A stretch of DNA of 64,000 nt from an uncultured Flavobacteriaceae bacterium (GTDB lineage: Bacteria > Bacteroidota > Bacteroidia > Flavobacteriales > Flavobacteriaceae): assembly GCA_947495135.1 (NCBI GenBank), contig CANLXN010000012.1:62001-126000 (forward strand), read 5' to 3'. The position numbers and the translations under genes are program-made. Below are positions 24,439 to 33,317 of this stretch, one piece after another. Numbering within the stretch: position 1 is the first letter of the stretch; every line of letters begins with the position of its first letter. The notes beneath the pieces were generated by a model. The model searched no databases. It saw only the letters and a program-made list of their open reading frames with translations, and was not told the origin of the DNA.

Positions 24439-25452
24439 GAAAACAATAAAGTGTTAGTTACTGGGGGAGCAGGGTTCATAGGATCTAATTTTGTCCAATA
24501 TATTTTGGAGTGCAGTAACGATGAAGTATTTGTTCTCGATAATCTTACATATGCAGGAGATCTAAAGAATTTGGCGTTTGCTGAGGGGAATTCTAATTAC
24601 CATTTCATTAAAGGAGACATTTGCGATGAATCCTTTGTAAAGGGGCTTTTCAATGAACATAATTTTGGTAAGGTGGTTCATTTTGCAGCAGAGTCGCACG
24701 TAGATAACTCTATTTCTGGTCCTGGTGCATTTATTCAAACCAATATTGTAGGAACGTTCCATCTTTTACATGCGGCCTATCTAACTTGGATGGACGGACC
24801 CAATAAACTGAAAGACGCTTTTATTCATGCTCGGTTTTTACATATTTCAACCGATGAGGTATATGGAACACTGGGAGCATCTGGTCTTTTTACAGAAGAA
24901 ACTCCCTACGCACCCAATAGTCCGTACAGCGCTTCCAAGGCTTCGTCGGATTTTATTGTGAGAAGCTATTTTCATACGTACGGGATGCCTGTGGTAACTA
25001 CTAATTGTTCGAACAATTACGGGCCTAATCAGCATAAAGAGAAGTTGATCCCAACAATAATTCGAAAAGCACTGTCGGGTGAGCCTATTCCTATTTACGG
25101 AGATGGTCAGAATATTCGCGATTGGTTATATGTCTGGGATCATTGCATTGGAATAAAATTAGTTTTAGATCACGGCATCCTGGGAGAGACCTATAATATT
25201 GGAGGAAGGAATGAGCGTAAAAACCTATATATTGCAGAAGCCATTTGTGAATTGCTGGATCAATTGAGGCCAAAAGAGCGTTCGCATAAAGAGCAAATCA
25301 CTTTTGTAACAGATAGACCAGGCCACGACTTTAGATACGCCATTGACGCATCCAAGATTGAAGAAAATTTGGGATGGAAGGCCAAAGAGGATTTCGAAAG
25401 TGGTATTTTGAAAACAATTGAATGGTATTTAGAACATACAGACCGACTTTAA
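24436..25452 (+). CDS. rmlB: dTDP-glucose 4,6-dehydratase
   Basis: A 338-residue short-chain dehydrogenase of the extended type and the second enzyme of dTDP-rhamnose synthesis. NAD-binding VTGGAGFIGSNFVQYILE is at the N-terminus; catalytic motifs are STDEVYGTLG and YSASKASSDF; the substrate-site NNYGPNQHKEKLIPTIIRKA follows. The start is uncertain: the frame opens with TTG at 24436, giving MENNKVLVTGG, while a GTG at 24451 would give MLVTGG. An exact promoter -7 element overlaps the TTG. It is the first gene of the rmlBACD cluster and of the polysaccharide locus, with rmlA starting 9 bases after its stop. Confidence 0.95.
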   Translation: MENNKVLVTGGAGFIGSNFVQYILECSNDEVFVLDNLTYAGDLKNLAFAEGNSNYHFIKGDICDESFVKGLFNEHNFGKVVHFAAESHVDNSISGPGAFIQTNIVGTFHLLHAAYLTWMDGPNKLKDAFIHARFLHISTDEVYGTLGASGLFTEETPYAPNSPYSASKASSDFIVRSYFHTYGMPVVTTNCSNNYGPNQHKEKLIPTIIRKALSGEPIPIYGDGQNIRDWLYVWDHCIGIKLVLDHGILGETYNIGGRNERKNLYIAEAICELLDQLRPKERSHKEQITFVTDRPGHDFRYAIDASKIEENLGWKAKEDFESGILKTIEWYLEHTDRL

Positions 25453-25461
25453 GCTAACGAT

Positions 25462-26319
25462 ATGAAGGGAATTATTTTAGCCGGTGGATCCGGAACAAGA
25501 CTACACCCTCTTACCCTTGCGGTGAGCAAACAATTAATGCCGGTGTACGACAAACCAATGATCTATTACCCTCTTTCCACTTTGATGCATGCGGGGATTA
25601 GAGAGATACTCATCATTTCTACCCCTCAAGACTTGCCCCTTTTCAAAAAGCTTCTGGGGAATGGCGAAAAATTTGGCTGCAATTTTCAATATGCAGAACA
25701 AGAAGATCCCAACGGACTAGCAGAGGCCTTTATAATAGGGAAAGATTTCATAGGAGATGACAAAGTAGCACTAATTTTAGGAGATAATATCTTTTACGGA
25801 AGTGGATTAAAAGAACTTCTTCAAAGTAATAATGATCCGGATGGAGGAATTATTTATGCCTACCATGTTCTAGACCCGGAGAGATACGGTGTTGTAGAAT
25901 TTGATAAGCAAGGGAAAGCACTTTCAATAGAAGAAAAACCAGATAATCCGAAATCTAATTACGCAGTTCCTGGAATATATTTTTACGATAATAGTGTCGT
26001 AGAAGTGGCGGCTAACATAGCTCCAAGCGCTCGCGGGGAACTCGAGATAACAGATGTAAACAATGTTTATCTTCAGCAAGGAAAATTACGAGTGAGTATT
26101 TTAGATAAAGGAACGGCTTGGTTAGATACGGGAACATTTAGTTCTTTGATGCAGGCAGCGCAGTTTGTCGAGGTAATCGAAGAGCGACAAGGATTAAAAA
26201 TTGGCGCTATTGAAGAAGCTGCATATGAAATGGGCTATATTTCGAAGGATGAATTAATAAAATTAGCAGAGCCACTTCTTAAAAGTGGATACGGTAAGCA
26301 CTTAATGCAGTTGAAGTAA
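25462..26319 (+). CDS. rmlA: Glucose-1-phosphate thymidylyltransferase
   Basis: A 285-residue enzyme that makes dTDP-glucose from dTTP and glucose-1-phosphate, the first step to dTDP-rhamnose. The nucleotide loop [18 protein letters not shown] is at residues 8-25, [10 protein letters not shown] gives the metal-binding aspartate, and [20 protein letters not shown] and [14 protein letters not shown] are family hallmarks. Full length. Its stop overlaps the rmlC start (TAATG), so translation is probably coupled. Feedback inhibition by dTDP-rhamnose is known for the family. Confidence 0.97.
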   Translation: MKGIILAGGSGTRLHPLTLAVSKQLMPVYDKPMIYYPLSTLMHAGIREILIISTPQDLPLFKKLLGNGEKFGCNFQYAEQEDPNGLAEAFIIGKDFIGDDKVALILGDNIFYGSGLKELLQSNNDPDGGIIYAYHVLDPERYGVVEFDKQGKALSIEEKPDNPKSNYAVPGIYFYDNSVVEVAANIAPSARGELEITDVNNVYLQQGKLRVSILDKGTAWLDTGTFSSLMQAAQFVEVIEERQGLKIGAIEEAAYEMGYISKDELIKLAEPLLKSGYGKHLMQLK

Positions 26320-26867
26320 TGTTAGAAATCAAACCTACTCCCCTCAAAGATTGTTTTATACTGAAACCAAGTGTTTTTAAAGATGAACGCGGTGTTTTTT
26401 CTGAAACGTTCAATAAAAAAGTATTCCGAGAAGCATCTGGTGTTGATGTAGACTTCGTTCAGGATAACCAGTCTAAGTCTTCGTATGGTGTTTTGCGTGG
26501 ACTACATTTTCAGTTAGGAGAAATGGCGCAAGCCAAACTGGTACGGGTGATTTCTGGACGAGTATTGGATATAGTAGTGGATCTTAGAAAGAATTCGGAA
26601 ACTTTTGGACAAAATTTTTCCATAGAATTGGATGATCAAAATCATCTACAGCTGTTTGTTCCTAGGGGTTTTGCCCATGGCTTCGTTACGTTGTCTGAAA
26701 AATCTACCTTCTCTTATAAATGCGATAACTATTACCACAAACAAAGTGAGGGAGGAATTATCTATAACGACCCCACTTTAAGCTTAGACTGGCGCATACC
26801 GCATGATAAGTTGATAATCTCGGAGAAAGACCTAGAACTTCCTACTTTTGAAGATTTCATATTATGA
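26319..26867 (+). CDS. rmlC: dTDP-4-dehydrorhamnose 3,5-epimerase
   Basis: A 182-residue cupin enzyme and the third step of dTDP-rhamnose synthesis. The hallmark QDNQSKSSYGVLRGLHFQ carries the catalytic histidine (RGLHFQ). VDLRKNSETFGQ and FVPRGFAHGFVTLSE are conserved barrel strands, and YKCDNYYHKQSEGGIIYNDP holds the catalytic tyrosine region. The ATG overlaps the rmlA stop by one base, and its own end overlaps the rmlD start by 4 bases. Confidence 0.97.
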   Translation: MLEIKPTPLKDCFILKPSVFKDERGVFSETFNKKVFREASGVDVDFVQDNQSKSSYGVLRGLHFQLGEMAQAKLVRVISGRVLDIVVDLRKNSETFGQNFSIELDDQNHLQLFVPRGFAHGFVTLSEKSTFSYKCDNYYHKQSEGGIIYNDPTLSLDWRIPHDKLIISEKDLELPTFEDFIL

Positions 26868-27715
26868 TAAAAGTACTGGTAACTGGCGCAAAAGGGCAAT
26901 TGGCTTCTTGCATTAAGGATGCAGCGGCTCAATTCTTAGAATTAGAGATCACTTTTGTTCAAAAGGAATTATTAAATTTACAAAGCAAAACGTCTGTTCA
27001 GAATTTTTTTAATACCTATACGTTTGATTATTGCATTAATACTGCCGCCTATACCAATGTTGAAAAGGCAGAATCTGACAGTGAGAATGCATTTCTAACC
27101 AATGCAGAAGGGGTTAAATATCTAGCAGAAGCATGTTCAGAAGCCAATACGGTGCTTGTCCATATTTCTACAGACTATGTGTTTGATGGTAAAAAGACGA
27201 CCCCATATAATGAAAAGGATGTTCCTAATCCAATAAATATTTATGGCGCTTCTAAACTGTTAGGGGAGCAATATATTCGAGAGCTTTGTAGTAAGTATTT
27301 CATCTTTAGGACTTCTTGGTTGTACTCGCAGTACGGGCATAACTTTCTTAACTCTATGCTGAAGTTCGCTAAAGAGAAAAAAGACTTGACAATTACCACC
27401 GAGCAAACGGGAACTCCAACCAACGCAAATGATCTCGCCATTACTATCTTAAAAATTGTTACCTCTAGAAGTGAAAATTATGGTTTATATCATTTCAGTA
27501 ATAAAGGAAAAGCAACTTGGTTCGATTTTGCAGAAGCAATTTTCGAATTTACAGAAGAAATAGAAACTGTAAATCTTGTAAAAACCGACTATTACCGTAC
27601 TTTTGCAGCTAGACCCGTTTATAGCGAGTTAAGTTTGGAGAAGTTCAGGAAAACGTTCCCTGTTAAAATTATCAATTGGGAGCGGAGTTTACAAAGGTTA
27701 ATTGATCAACTTTGA
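26864..27715 (+). CDS. rmlD: dTDP-4-dehydrorhamnose reductase
   Basis: A 283-residue NAD(P)H-dependent reductase that completes dTDP-L-rhamnose. VTGAKGQLASCIKDAA is the dinucleotide loop. HISTDYVFDG and the catalytic YGASKLLGEQY follow, and FRTSWLYSQYGHNF is family-specific. It starts within the last four bases of rmlC (ATGA). It closes the rml cluster: the 134-base gap to the next gene is A/T-rich and shows neither a clear terminator nor an exact promoter element, so the locus may be read as one long transcript. Confidence 0.96.
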   Translation: MIKVLVTGAKGQLASCIKDAAAQFLELEITFVQKELLNLQSKTSVQNFFNTYTFDYCINTAAYTNVEKAESDSENAFLTNAEGVKYLAEACSEANTVLVHISTDYVFDGKKTTPYNEKDVPNPINIYGASKLLGEQYIRELCSKYFIFRTSWLYSQYGHNFLNSMLKFAKEKKDLTITTEQTGTPTNANDLAITILKIVTSRSENYGLYHFSNKGKATWFDFAEAIFEFTEEIETVNLVKTDYYRTFAARPVYSELSLEKFRKTFPVKIINWERSLQRLIDQL

Positions 27716-27849
27716 TTAGGTTAGAACTGTTTTTACTCTGATCACTCAAATTGGACATTAAAAAGAAGTAATTTATCAGCAACCCTTTTACATAATTCAC
27801 ATCTAGTAATAGATCTTCACTAAAAATGAATTTTTGAATCCCTTTTATC

Positions 27850-28827
27850 ATGACAGAAAATAATACAGATGAAATAGATTTGGCTTTTGTCGGAAAGCAA
27901 ATAAAGAAATTGTATCACAGTTTTTTGGTTTGGTGTTACCGAGGAGTTCAATTTGTAATAAAACATTGGATTGCACTTGCAGCAATTTGTTTAACAGGTA
28001 TTGTTGTAGGCCATTTTTGGCAAAACTCTGTTGAACCAAATAATAGTTCGACACTTATTATTCAAACAAATTTTAAGAGCACTAACTACGTATACGAGTC
28101 TCTTAGTTTGCTTAGAGATAAGAGTATTCAGGGAGATTCGGCATTTTTGGTAAAAAACAATTTCAAATATGAAGACCGAGAAATTTTAGGAATTGCTATT
28201 GAACCTGTGGTAAACATCCTTGAAATACTTGAAAATCCAAGATCGTATAATCGAAACCTTAATGAATTTTTAGCACAGACGGATTTTGTGGATGATTTAC
28301 TTCTTTCAGAAGTGTTTTTCAATGAATATAAATATCATAGATTGGTGATATATACAACTCCTTATGGAAATGAAAGTACCCTGAAAAAAGTGATTGAATA
28401 CCTAAATAATAACAAGTTATATAACGACACAAAGGTGATTGCCATAAAGGATACAAAGGCCAAAATTGCAGCAAATAAAAAAACTATTGATCTAATAGAT
28501 GGAATTTTAGAAAATAGCGCTAAGGCAATTAAGGGATCAGAGCCAGAGAGTGGCCAGATCACTTTTAACGCCCAAAACTATACTAATTTGGCAGATTTAG
28601 TTGATGGAAAAACAGATCTACTAGAAGAGAATGAAGATTTGAACAGGGAACTGTTGAAATATAACAATGTAGTTCAACTTGTAAATACGCCAAGTACTGT
28701 TCCAATCACTAGTCTTAAGCATAAAAAGAGATTATTACTACCAATTGTTTTAATTTTCCTCTATTGCTTCTTCTTTTTCATAAAAGAAATGTTTACAAAA
28801 GCAAGGAGATTGGCTGTAGAATCCTAA
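27850..28827 (+). CDS. Wzz-like chain-length determinant protein (no kinase domain)
   Basis: A 325-residue protein with one membrane helix near the N-terminus (HWIALAAICLTGIVVGHFW, about 38-56), a long periplasmic part, a coiled-coil stretch (about 255-285, LEENEDLNRELLKYNNVV), and a second helix near the C-terminus (LLLPIVLIFLYCFFFFIK). This two-helix plan is that of Wzz polysaccharide co-polymerases, which set polymer length together with Wzy. The sequence is divergent and there is no tyrosine-kinase domain. Position in the locus supports the call. Confidence 0.68.
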   Translation: MTENNTDEIDLAFVGKQIKKLYHSFLVWCYRGVQFVIKHWIALAAICLTGIVVGHFWQNSVEPNNSSTLIIQTNFKSTNYVYESLSLLRDKSIQGDSAFLVKNNFKYEDREILGIAIEPVVNILEILENPRSYNRNLNEFLAQTDFVDDLLLSEVFFNEYKYHRLVIYTTPYGNESTLKKVIEYLNNNKLYNDTKVIAIKDTKAKIAANKKTIDLIDGILENSAKAIKGSEPESGQITFNAQNYTNLADLVDGKTDLLEENEDLNRELLKYNNVVQLVNTPSTVPITSLKHKKRLLLPIVLIFLYCFFFFIKEMFTKARRLAVES

Positions 28828-28831
28828 ATGT

Positions 28832-29746
28832 ATGAAGCTTCCTAATTTTATTCTTGCCGGTTTCCCAAAATGTGGCTCGACCTCATTGCATTATTATCTG
28901 AAGGAACATCCTGAAATATTTATGCCCGATCAAAAGGAGCTCCATTATTTTACATATGATATTATATCGAAACAAAATAAAGGAAAGGGTGATCTCGAGA
29001 TAAAGAAATTCCACGTTGGTGATTTTTCTTCCTATCAAAAGCATTACGAAGATGTGGAGAATCAAAAAATGATAGGAGATGCTTCTCCTTCTTATGCAAA
29101 TTACCCTGAAGTGTTTCCTAAAATTAAAGAAACTTTAGGTAATGATACCAAGGTGATAGTTTTACTCAGAGACCCCGTAAAGAGAGCTTATTCTAATTAT
29201 CTACATCTAAGAAGAGAGGATAGAGAAACTCAGCCTTTCTATGAAGCCCTGCAACTAGAATCTGAACGAAGACAAATGGGCTATGGAGATTTTTGGTATT
29301 ACCGTTTTAACTCAAGCTATTACGATAAAGTAAAATTATTAAAAGAAAGTTTCGATGAAGTGCTAATTATTACTTTCGAAGAGTTTATTAAAAACCCCAA
29401 TAAAGGTATTGATGATCTTTACTCATTTTTGTCTGTTAGCAGGGATTTTCGTCCAGAGTCGCTCAACACTCAATTTAACCCAGGAGGTGTTTATAAAAAA
29501 AACATAGTGACTAACTTTATTTTTAGACAGAGCAAATTAAAGAGCAATATTAAAAAATGGATTCCTATAGGAACACCTATTAAGAAGGCAAAAATTAAAC
29601 TAATTAAGAAGTACAAGGAACCTACTCCACCTATAGACCCTAAGGCTGAGGAATATTTGATAAATGTCTTGAAAAACGATGTTGAAAAATTGTCTAGAGA
29701 TTTTGGTGTAGATATATCCTATTGGAATGATAAATTCATAGACTAA
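28832..29746 (+). CDS. PAPS-dependent sulfotransferase
   Basis: A 304-residue protein of the sulfotransferase family. The 5'-phosphosulfate loop is AGFPKCGSTSLHYYL (about residues 8-22) and the 3'-phosphate motif is VLLRDPVKRAYSNYLHLRRE (about 110). Such enzymes transfer sulfate from PAPS to sugar hydroxyls. No signal peptide is seen, so it acts in the cytoplasm, probably on lipid-linked oligosaccharide before export. It begins 4 bases after the Wzz-like gene and lies in the middle of the locus, which implies a sulfated surface polysaccharide. PAPS supply genes are not in the window. Confidence 0.87.
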   Translation: MKLPNFILAGFPKCGSTSLHYYLKEHPEIFMPDQKELHYFTYDIISKQNKGKGDLEIKKFHVGDFSSYQKHYEDVENQKMIGDASPSYANYPEVFPKIKETLGNDTKVIVLLRDPVKRAYSNYLHLRREDRETQPFYEALQLESERRQMGYGDFWYYRFNSSYYDKVKLLKESFDEVLIITFEEFIKNPNKGIDDLYSFLSVSRDFRPESLNTQFNPGGVYKKNIVTNFIFRQSKLKSNIKKWIPIGTPIKKAKIKLIKKYKEPTPPIDPKAEEYLINVLKNDVEKLSRDFGVDISYWNDKFID

Positions 29747-29756
29747 AATTGAAATA

Positions 29757-31184
29757 TTGAATAATTCGGAGCTTGTTGTGAATACACCCAAACTGGAGAA
29801 ACTTGGCATTTTTCTAGTTCTACTCTCTATATTTTTTATACCGTTTAGTTCCTACCAACCTATATCTTTTCTAGGCGAATTTTCGAGAGAAGCTCCTGTT
29901 ATCTTTTTAATTCCCGCTATTCTTATTCTGGTATATACCTCCATACTAAGCAAGAAAATCTATATTCCATATAAAAACCCCTTGTTCCAGCTGTTGTTGG
30001 TAATTTTAGTGTTCTTTCTTTTAACAACCCTATTAAATTACCCTTCAATTAAAGACTATTACTTCAAAGGAACCACTGGTTCGATGCGTTTTATACGTCA
30101 ATTTGCGGCATTAGTGGCTTCTTCCTTCTTTTTTATGCTTACCTATTATAATGTTTTCAGGAAGTATAGCGCAGAGAAGTTGTTTCGACTTATTCGACGC
30201 GTTTTTTTATATAGTTTTATTGTGGTCTGGGCGTATGCATTTTTGGAGATTTTGATTGTGAAATTGAATTTGCTTTTCTTAAGGAGTGCGGTTTCGTTAT
30301 TCGATTATTTTCCTTTTACTCAAGCAAAAATGGATTATCGTCTAAAGAGAATATCTTCCGTTACTTTTGAAACTCCAGCATTGGCAACCTATTTATTTAC
30401 GGTCGCTGGATGGATGTTCAGTTATGTATTTACTGAGAAGGGCTTAAAGAGATTTATACCAGGTCTTGCTGTGGTTGTTTTGGCATTGTTTTCTGGTTCT
30501 CGAGCTGGGTTATTCATAATTGTGTGCCAGACCTTGGTATTTGGTATTTTCCTGGTAAGAAAGGTAAAATACCATAAGTTGGTATTTTACATTTCGATTG
30601 TAAGTATAGTATTGGCGGTGACTGCAGATGCTGCCTCAGGAAGAAAGATTTCCACCTATTTAATTGAAAAGGCGACTTCTTTCGATTTAACAGATAGTGA
30701 ACACGCTATTTCTAATCGCTCTCGTTTTGGAATACAGAGCGCTAATTTTGAAGTGTTTAAAGAGCATCCTATTTTGGGAGTGGGTTACGGTCAACAGAGC
30801 TTTGAAGCAAAGAAGAAGTACCCCAATTGGGCTAAGGTTGGAAATTGGGAGTTTAGATTAAAATATCTCAATAAAGACAATCCATCTTTCCCTCCGGGAT
30901 ATAATATTTATACTCGATTACTAGCTGAAACGGGTATCATTGGAACCCTTTTGTTTTTGTTATTTCTTGTATTCATCTTCATTATTGCGTTTAGGTTTGT
31001 CTTAAAGAATGACGATCGATATCTCATATCAATAGTTATTATTATTGCAATGACGGGGATTTTACTGAATTGGCTAAAAGTAGATAGTATGCGAAATTTT
31101 GGGTTTTGGATTCATTTAGCTCTATTATTGAGTATGATGAGAAACTCTAAGGTTGTTATCAATTATAAGAAAGATGAAGGTTGA
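29757..31184 (+). CDS. Wzy-like O-antigen polymerase/ligase family membrane protein
   Basis: A 475-residue protein with about eleven membrane segments. The Wzy_C (O-antigen ligase) region shows SGSRAGLFIIVC, a large periplasmic loop with HPILGVGYGQQSFEA, and PGYNIYTRLLAETGIIGTLL. In ligases and many polymerases a histidine precedes the Asn of this last motif; here it is tyrosine. The likely role is polymerising repeat units on the outer face of the inner membrane. The start is TTG at 29757 (GTG at 29778 is possible); no ATG fits. It overlaps the flippase gene. Confidence 0.8.
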   Translation: MNNSELVVNTPKLEKLGIFLVLLSIFFIPFSSYQPISFLGEFSREAPVIFLIPAILILVYTSILSKKIYIPYKNPLFQLLLVILVFFLLTTLLNYPSIKDYYFKGTTGSMRFIRQFAALVASSFFFMLTYYNVFRKYSAEKLFRLIRRVFLYSFIVVWAYAFLEILIVKLNLLFLRSAVSLFDYFPFTQAKMDYRLKRISSVTFETPALATYLFTVAGWMFSYVFTEKGLKRFIPGLAVVVLALFSGSRAGLFIIVCQTLVFGIFLVRKVKYHKLVFYISIVSIVLAVTADAASGRKISTYLIEKATSFDLTDSEHAISNRSRFGIQSANFEVFKEHPILGVGYGQQSFEAKKKYPNWAKVGNWEFRLKYLNKDNPSFPPGYNIYTRLLAETGIIGTLLFLLFLVFIFIIAFRFVLKNDDRYLISIVIIIAMTGILLNWLKVDSMRNFGFWIHLALLLSMMRNSKVVINYKKDEG

Positions 31185-32475
31185 TTATTTGCGAAATGGA
31201 GTTATTGGGTTGTTTTCAAACAAAGGGTTTAAGGTCCTTTTATTGAGAGTTTTCGGTGTAGGTTTTTTTTTCGCCCTCTCACTTTTTATAACCAATAATT
31301 TTGAAGCCAATTTGGTCGGTAAGTACGATTTCGTGCGATCATTTTTATTGATTATTGGTGGGTTAACTATGTTGGGGACCAATCAAGGAATTATATATTA
31401 TTCAGGTGTTTTAAAAGCATCGAATTCTTTGGGTTCTCTTAAAAACACCTACACGAAGATGGTCGTCATTATAGCGTGTGTTGCTCTTTTTTGTTTTGCT
31501 CTTTCTTTTTTTTTAAATGAAAATTGGGTAAATAAATTTTTCGACAAACCAGAAGCTGCTAGTTTAATCTCTAAATTAGTTTTGACTTTGTTTTTTTTCG
31601 CCCTTACTATGCTTAACATAGATACCATGAGAGGACTTAATAGAACATTGTTATCTGAATTGTTTAGAAATATCTTTAGATATTCACCTTTTCTTCTATT
31701 TACTGTTGTGCTATACATTACCGCGCAACCAGAACTGCTCATTGAAGCTTATCTTTTCGGTTTTGTGGTATTGTCTATGATTTCGACTATAGTCGTCTTT
31801 GTAATGTTTAATAGATATACCGTGTCCGAGGGAATAAAGAAGTATAATTATGTAAGCATCTTGAAGCGATCGTATCCAATGGCCTTGAGCGCAGTAGCTT
31901 ATTTCCTTATGCAGAGCGTCGACATTATTTTGCTCAGTAAGTTTGAAAGCTTCGAAACGGTGGCTTACTATTCGATTGCTGTAAAATTAGTTACAGTTTG
32001 TTCCATGGCTTTATTTGCGGTGAGCGCAGTATTGGCCCCTAAAATTGCAGAAATTTATGAACGAAAGCAATTCAAAAAACTTTCAAAGCTTATAAAGACT
32101 AATACTCGATTGATGGTTGGGTTAAGCATACCTCTTTTCCTAATATTAGGGTTTTTTCCAAGTTTTTTCTTAGGCTTATTCGGAAACGATTACGTTTTAG
32201 CTAAGACAGCACTCCTTTGGCTATTACTAGGCCATGTATTTAATGTTTTTTGCGGACCTGTAGCTGTGTATATGAACATGACTGGCAGACAAAGCATATT
32301 ACAACGCATACTTTTTGTGGGATTGTTAGTGAATTTTGGCCTCAATTGGATCTTGATTCCTAAATATGGAATGGAGGGTGCGTCTTGGGCAACGGCAATT
32401 AGCACTATTGCATGGAATTTATTGGCGGTTTCCTACACTTACACTAAGGACAGGACGAAAACATTTTTATCTTAG
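31174..32475 (+). CDS. Wzx-type polysaccharide flippase
   Basis: A 433-residue protein with about twelve to fourteen membrane helices, of the polysaccharide biosynthesis (MATE/MVF-like) superfamily. Signatures include KVLLLRVFGVGFFFALSLFI at the N-terminus, LMQSVDIILLSKFES near the middle (the typical D-x-x-L-L pattern) and NMTGRQSILQRILFVGLLVN towards the end. It should flip undecaprenyl-linked repeat units across the inner membrane. The ATG at 31174 overlaps the end of the polymerase gene by 11 bases and is preferred to the in-frame TTG at 31153. Confidence 0.9.
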   Translation: MKVDYLRNGVIGLFSNKGFKVLLLRVFGVGFFFALSLFITNNFEANLVGKYDFVRSFLLIIGGLTMLGTNQGIIYYSGVLKASNSLGSLKNTYTKMVVIIACVALFCFALSFFLNENWVNKFFDKPEAASLISKLVLTLFFFALTMLNIDTMRGLNRTLLSELFRNIFRYSPFLLFTVVLYITAQPELLIEAYLFGFVVLSMISTIVVFVMFNRYTVSEGIKKYNYVSILKRSYPMALSAVAYFLMQSVDIILLSKFESFETVAYYSIAVKLVTVCSMALFAVSAVLAPKIAEIYERKQFKKLSKLIKTNTRLMVGLSIPLFLILGFFPSFFLGLFGNDYVLAKTALLWLLLGHVFNVFCGPVAVYMNMTGRQSILQRILFVGLLVNFGLNWILIPKYGMEGASWATAISTIAWNLLAVSYTYTKDRTKTFLS

Positions 32476-32488
32476 CAACATAGAAATA

Positions 32489-33286
32489 ATGAAAAAGAAA
32501 CTTCTAATATTAATAGCCCATTATAATTACCCAGACGGTTTAGAAGCTTCATTACGATCTATTGAAGAGGACTTTCAAGTTGATATTTTGGTGGTTGATG
32601 ACGGAAGTAATGAGGCCCTAGATGAGGAGAGGTTTAGAAATATTTTCAAAAGTGGTGATATATACTTTGATCACTTGCCAACAAATCAAGGGGTAGGTGT
32701 TGCTGCGAATCGCGCGCTAGAGTTGGCACAAGGAATGAACTATGAACTTTTGGGCCGCATGGACTGCGGTGATCTTTGTTATAAGGGAAAGTATAAAAAA
32801 CAACTCCAGTACCTTTCTGAGAATCTGGATGTAAAACTTTTAGGTACATGGGCACGAGTTGTGGATGAAAAAGGCAAATTTTTACATATGTTAAAATTTC
32901 CTACAGATTATGAAGAAATTAAAAAGAAAATGTATCTCAACAGTATGTTTTTAAATCCGTCGGTTGTTTTTTATGCTGAAATTATTCATACCGTGGGTAA
33001 TTATCCATACAAATATAGAAGAGCATCTCAAGATTATGCTTTCTTTTTTAACGTAATCAAACACTTTAAGGCTGAAAACCTACCTGAAGTTTTAATGGAT
33101 TATGTAGTAGAATCACATTCCATTTCAACTACAAAAAGAAAGCTTCAGGTAAAAAACAGGTTATTAGTAATACAGGAGAACTTTTATTTAGGAGTATATC
33201 CTATTATTGGTTGGTTGCGGTCCGCTGTTCTTTATTTTTTTCCAAGAAGCGCAACCACATTTTTAAAAAAGAAATTTCGCAAATAA
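32489..33286 (+). CDS. Family 2 glycosyltransferase
   Basis: A 265-residue GT-A fold enzyme. LILIAHYNYPDGLEASLRSI begins the fold, VDILVVDDGSNEALDEERF binds the nucleotide, and LLGRMDCGDLCY holds the D-x-D-like metal motif (here D-C-G-D). The C-terminal third includes SQDYAFFFNVIKHF and is basic. It should add one sugar to the lipid-linked repeat unit on the cytoplasmic face. The ATG at 32489 sits 13 bases after the flippase stop; the frame is open further upstream inside the flippase gene but without homology. Donor and acceptor are unknown. Confidence 0.88.
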   Translation: MKKKLLILIAHYNYPDGLEASLRSIEEDFQVDILVVDDGSNEALDEERFRNIFKSGDIYFDHLPTNQGVGVAANRALELAQGMNYELLGRMDCGDLCYKGKYKKQLQYLSENLDVKLLGTWARVVDEKGKFLHMLKFPTDYEEIKKKMYLNSMFLNPSVVFYAEIIHTVGNYPYKYRRASQDYAFFFNVIKHFKAENLPEVLMDYVVESHSISTTKRKLQVKNRLLVIQENFYLGVYPIIGWLRSAVLYFFPRSATTFLKKKFRK

Positions 33287-33317
33287 TGAAAACACTAATT
33301 AGGAACCAATATTAGTT

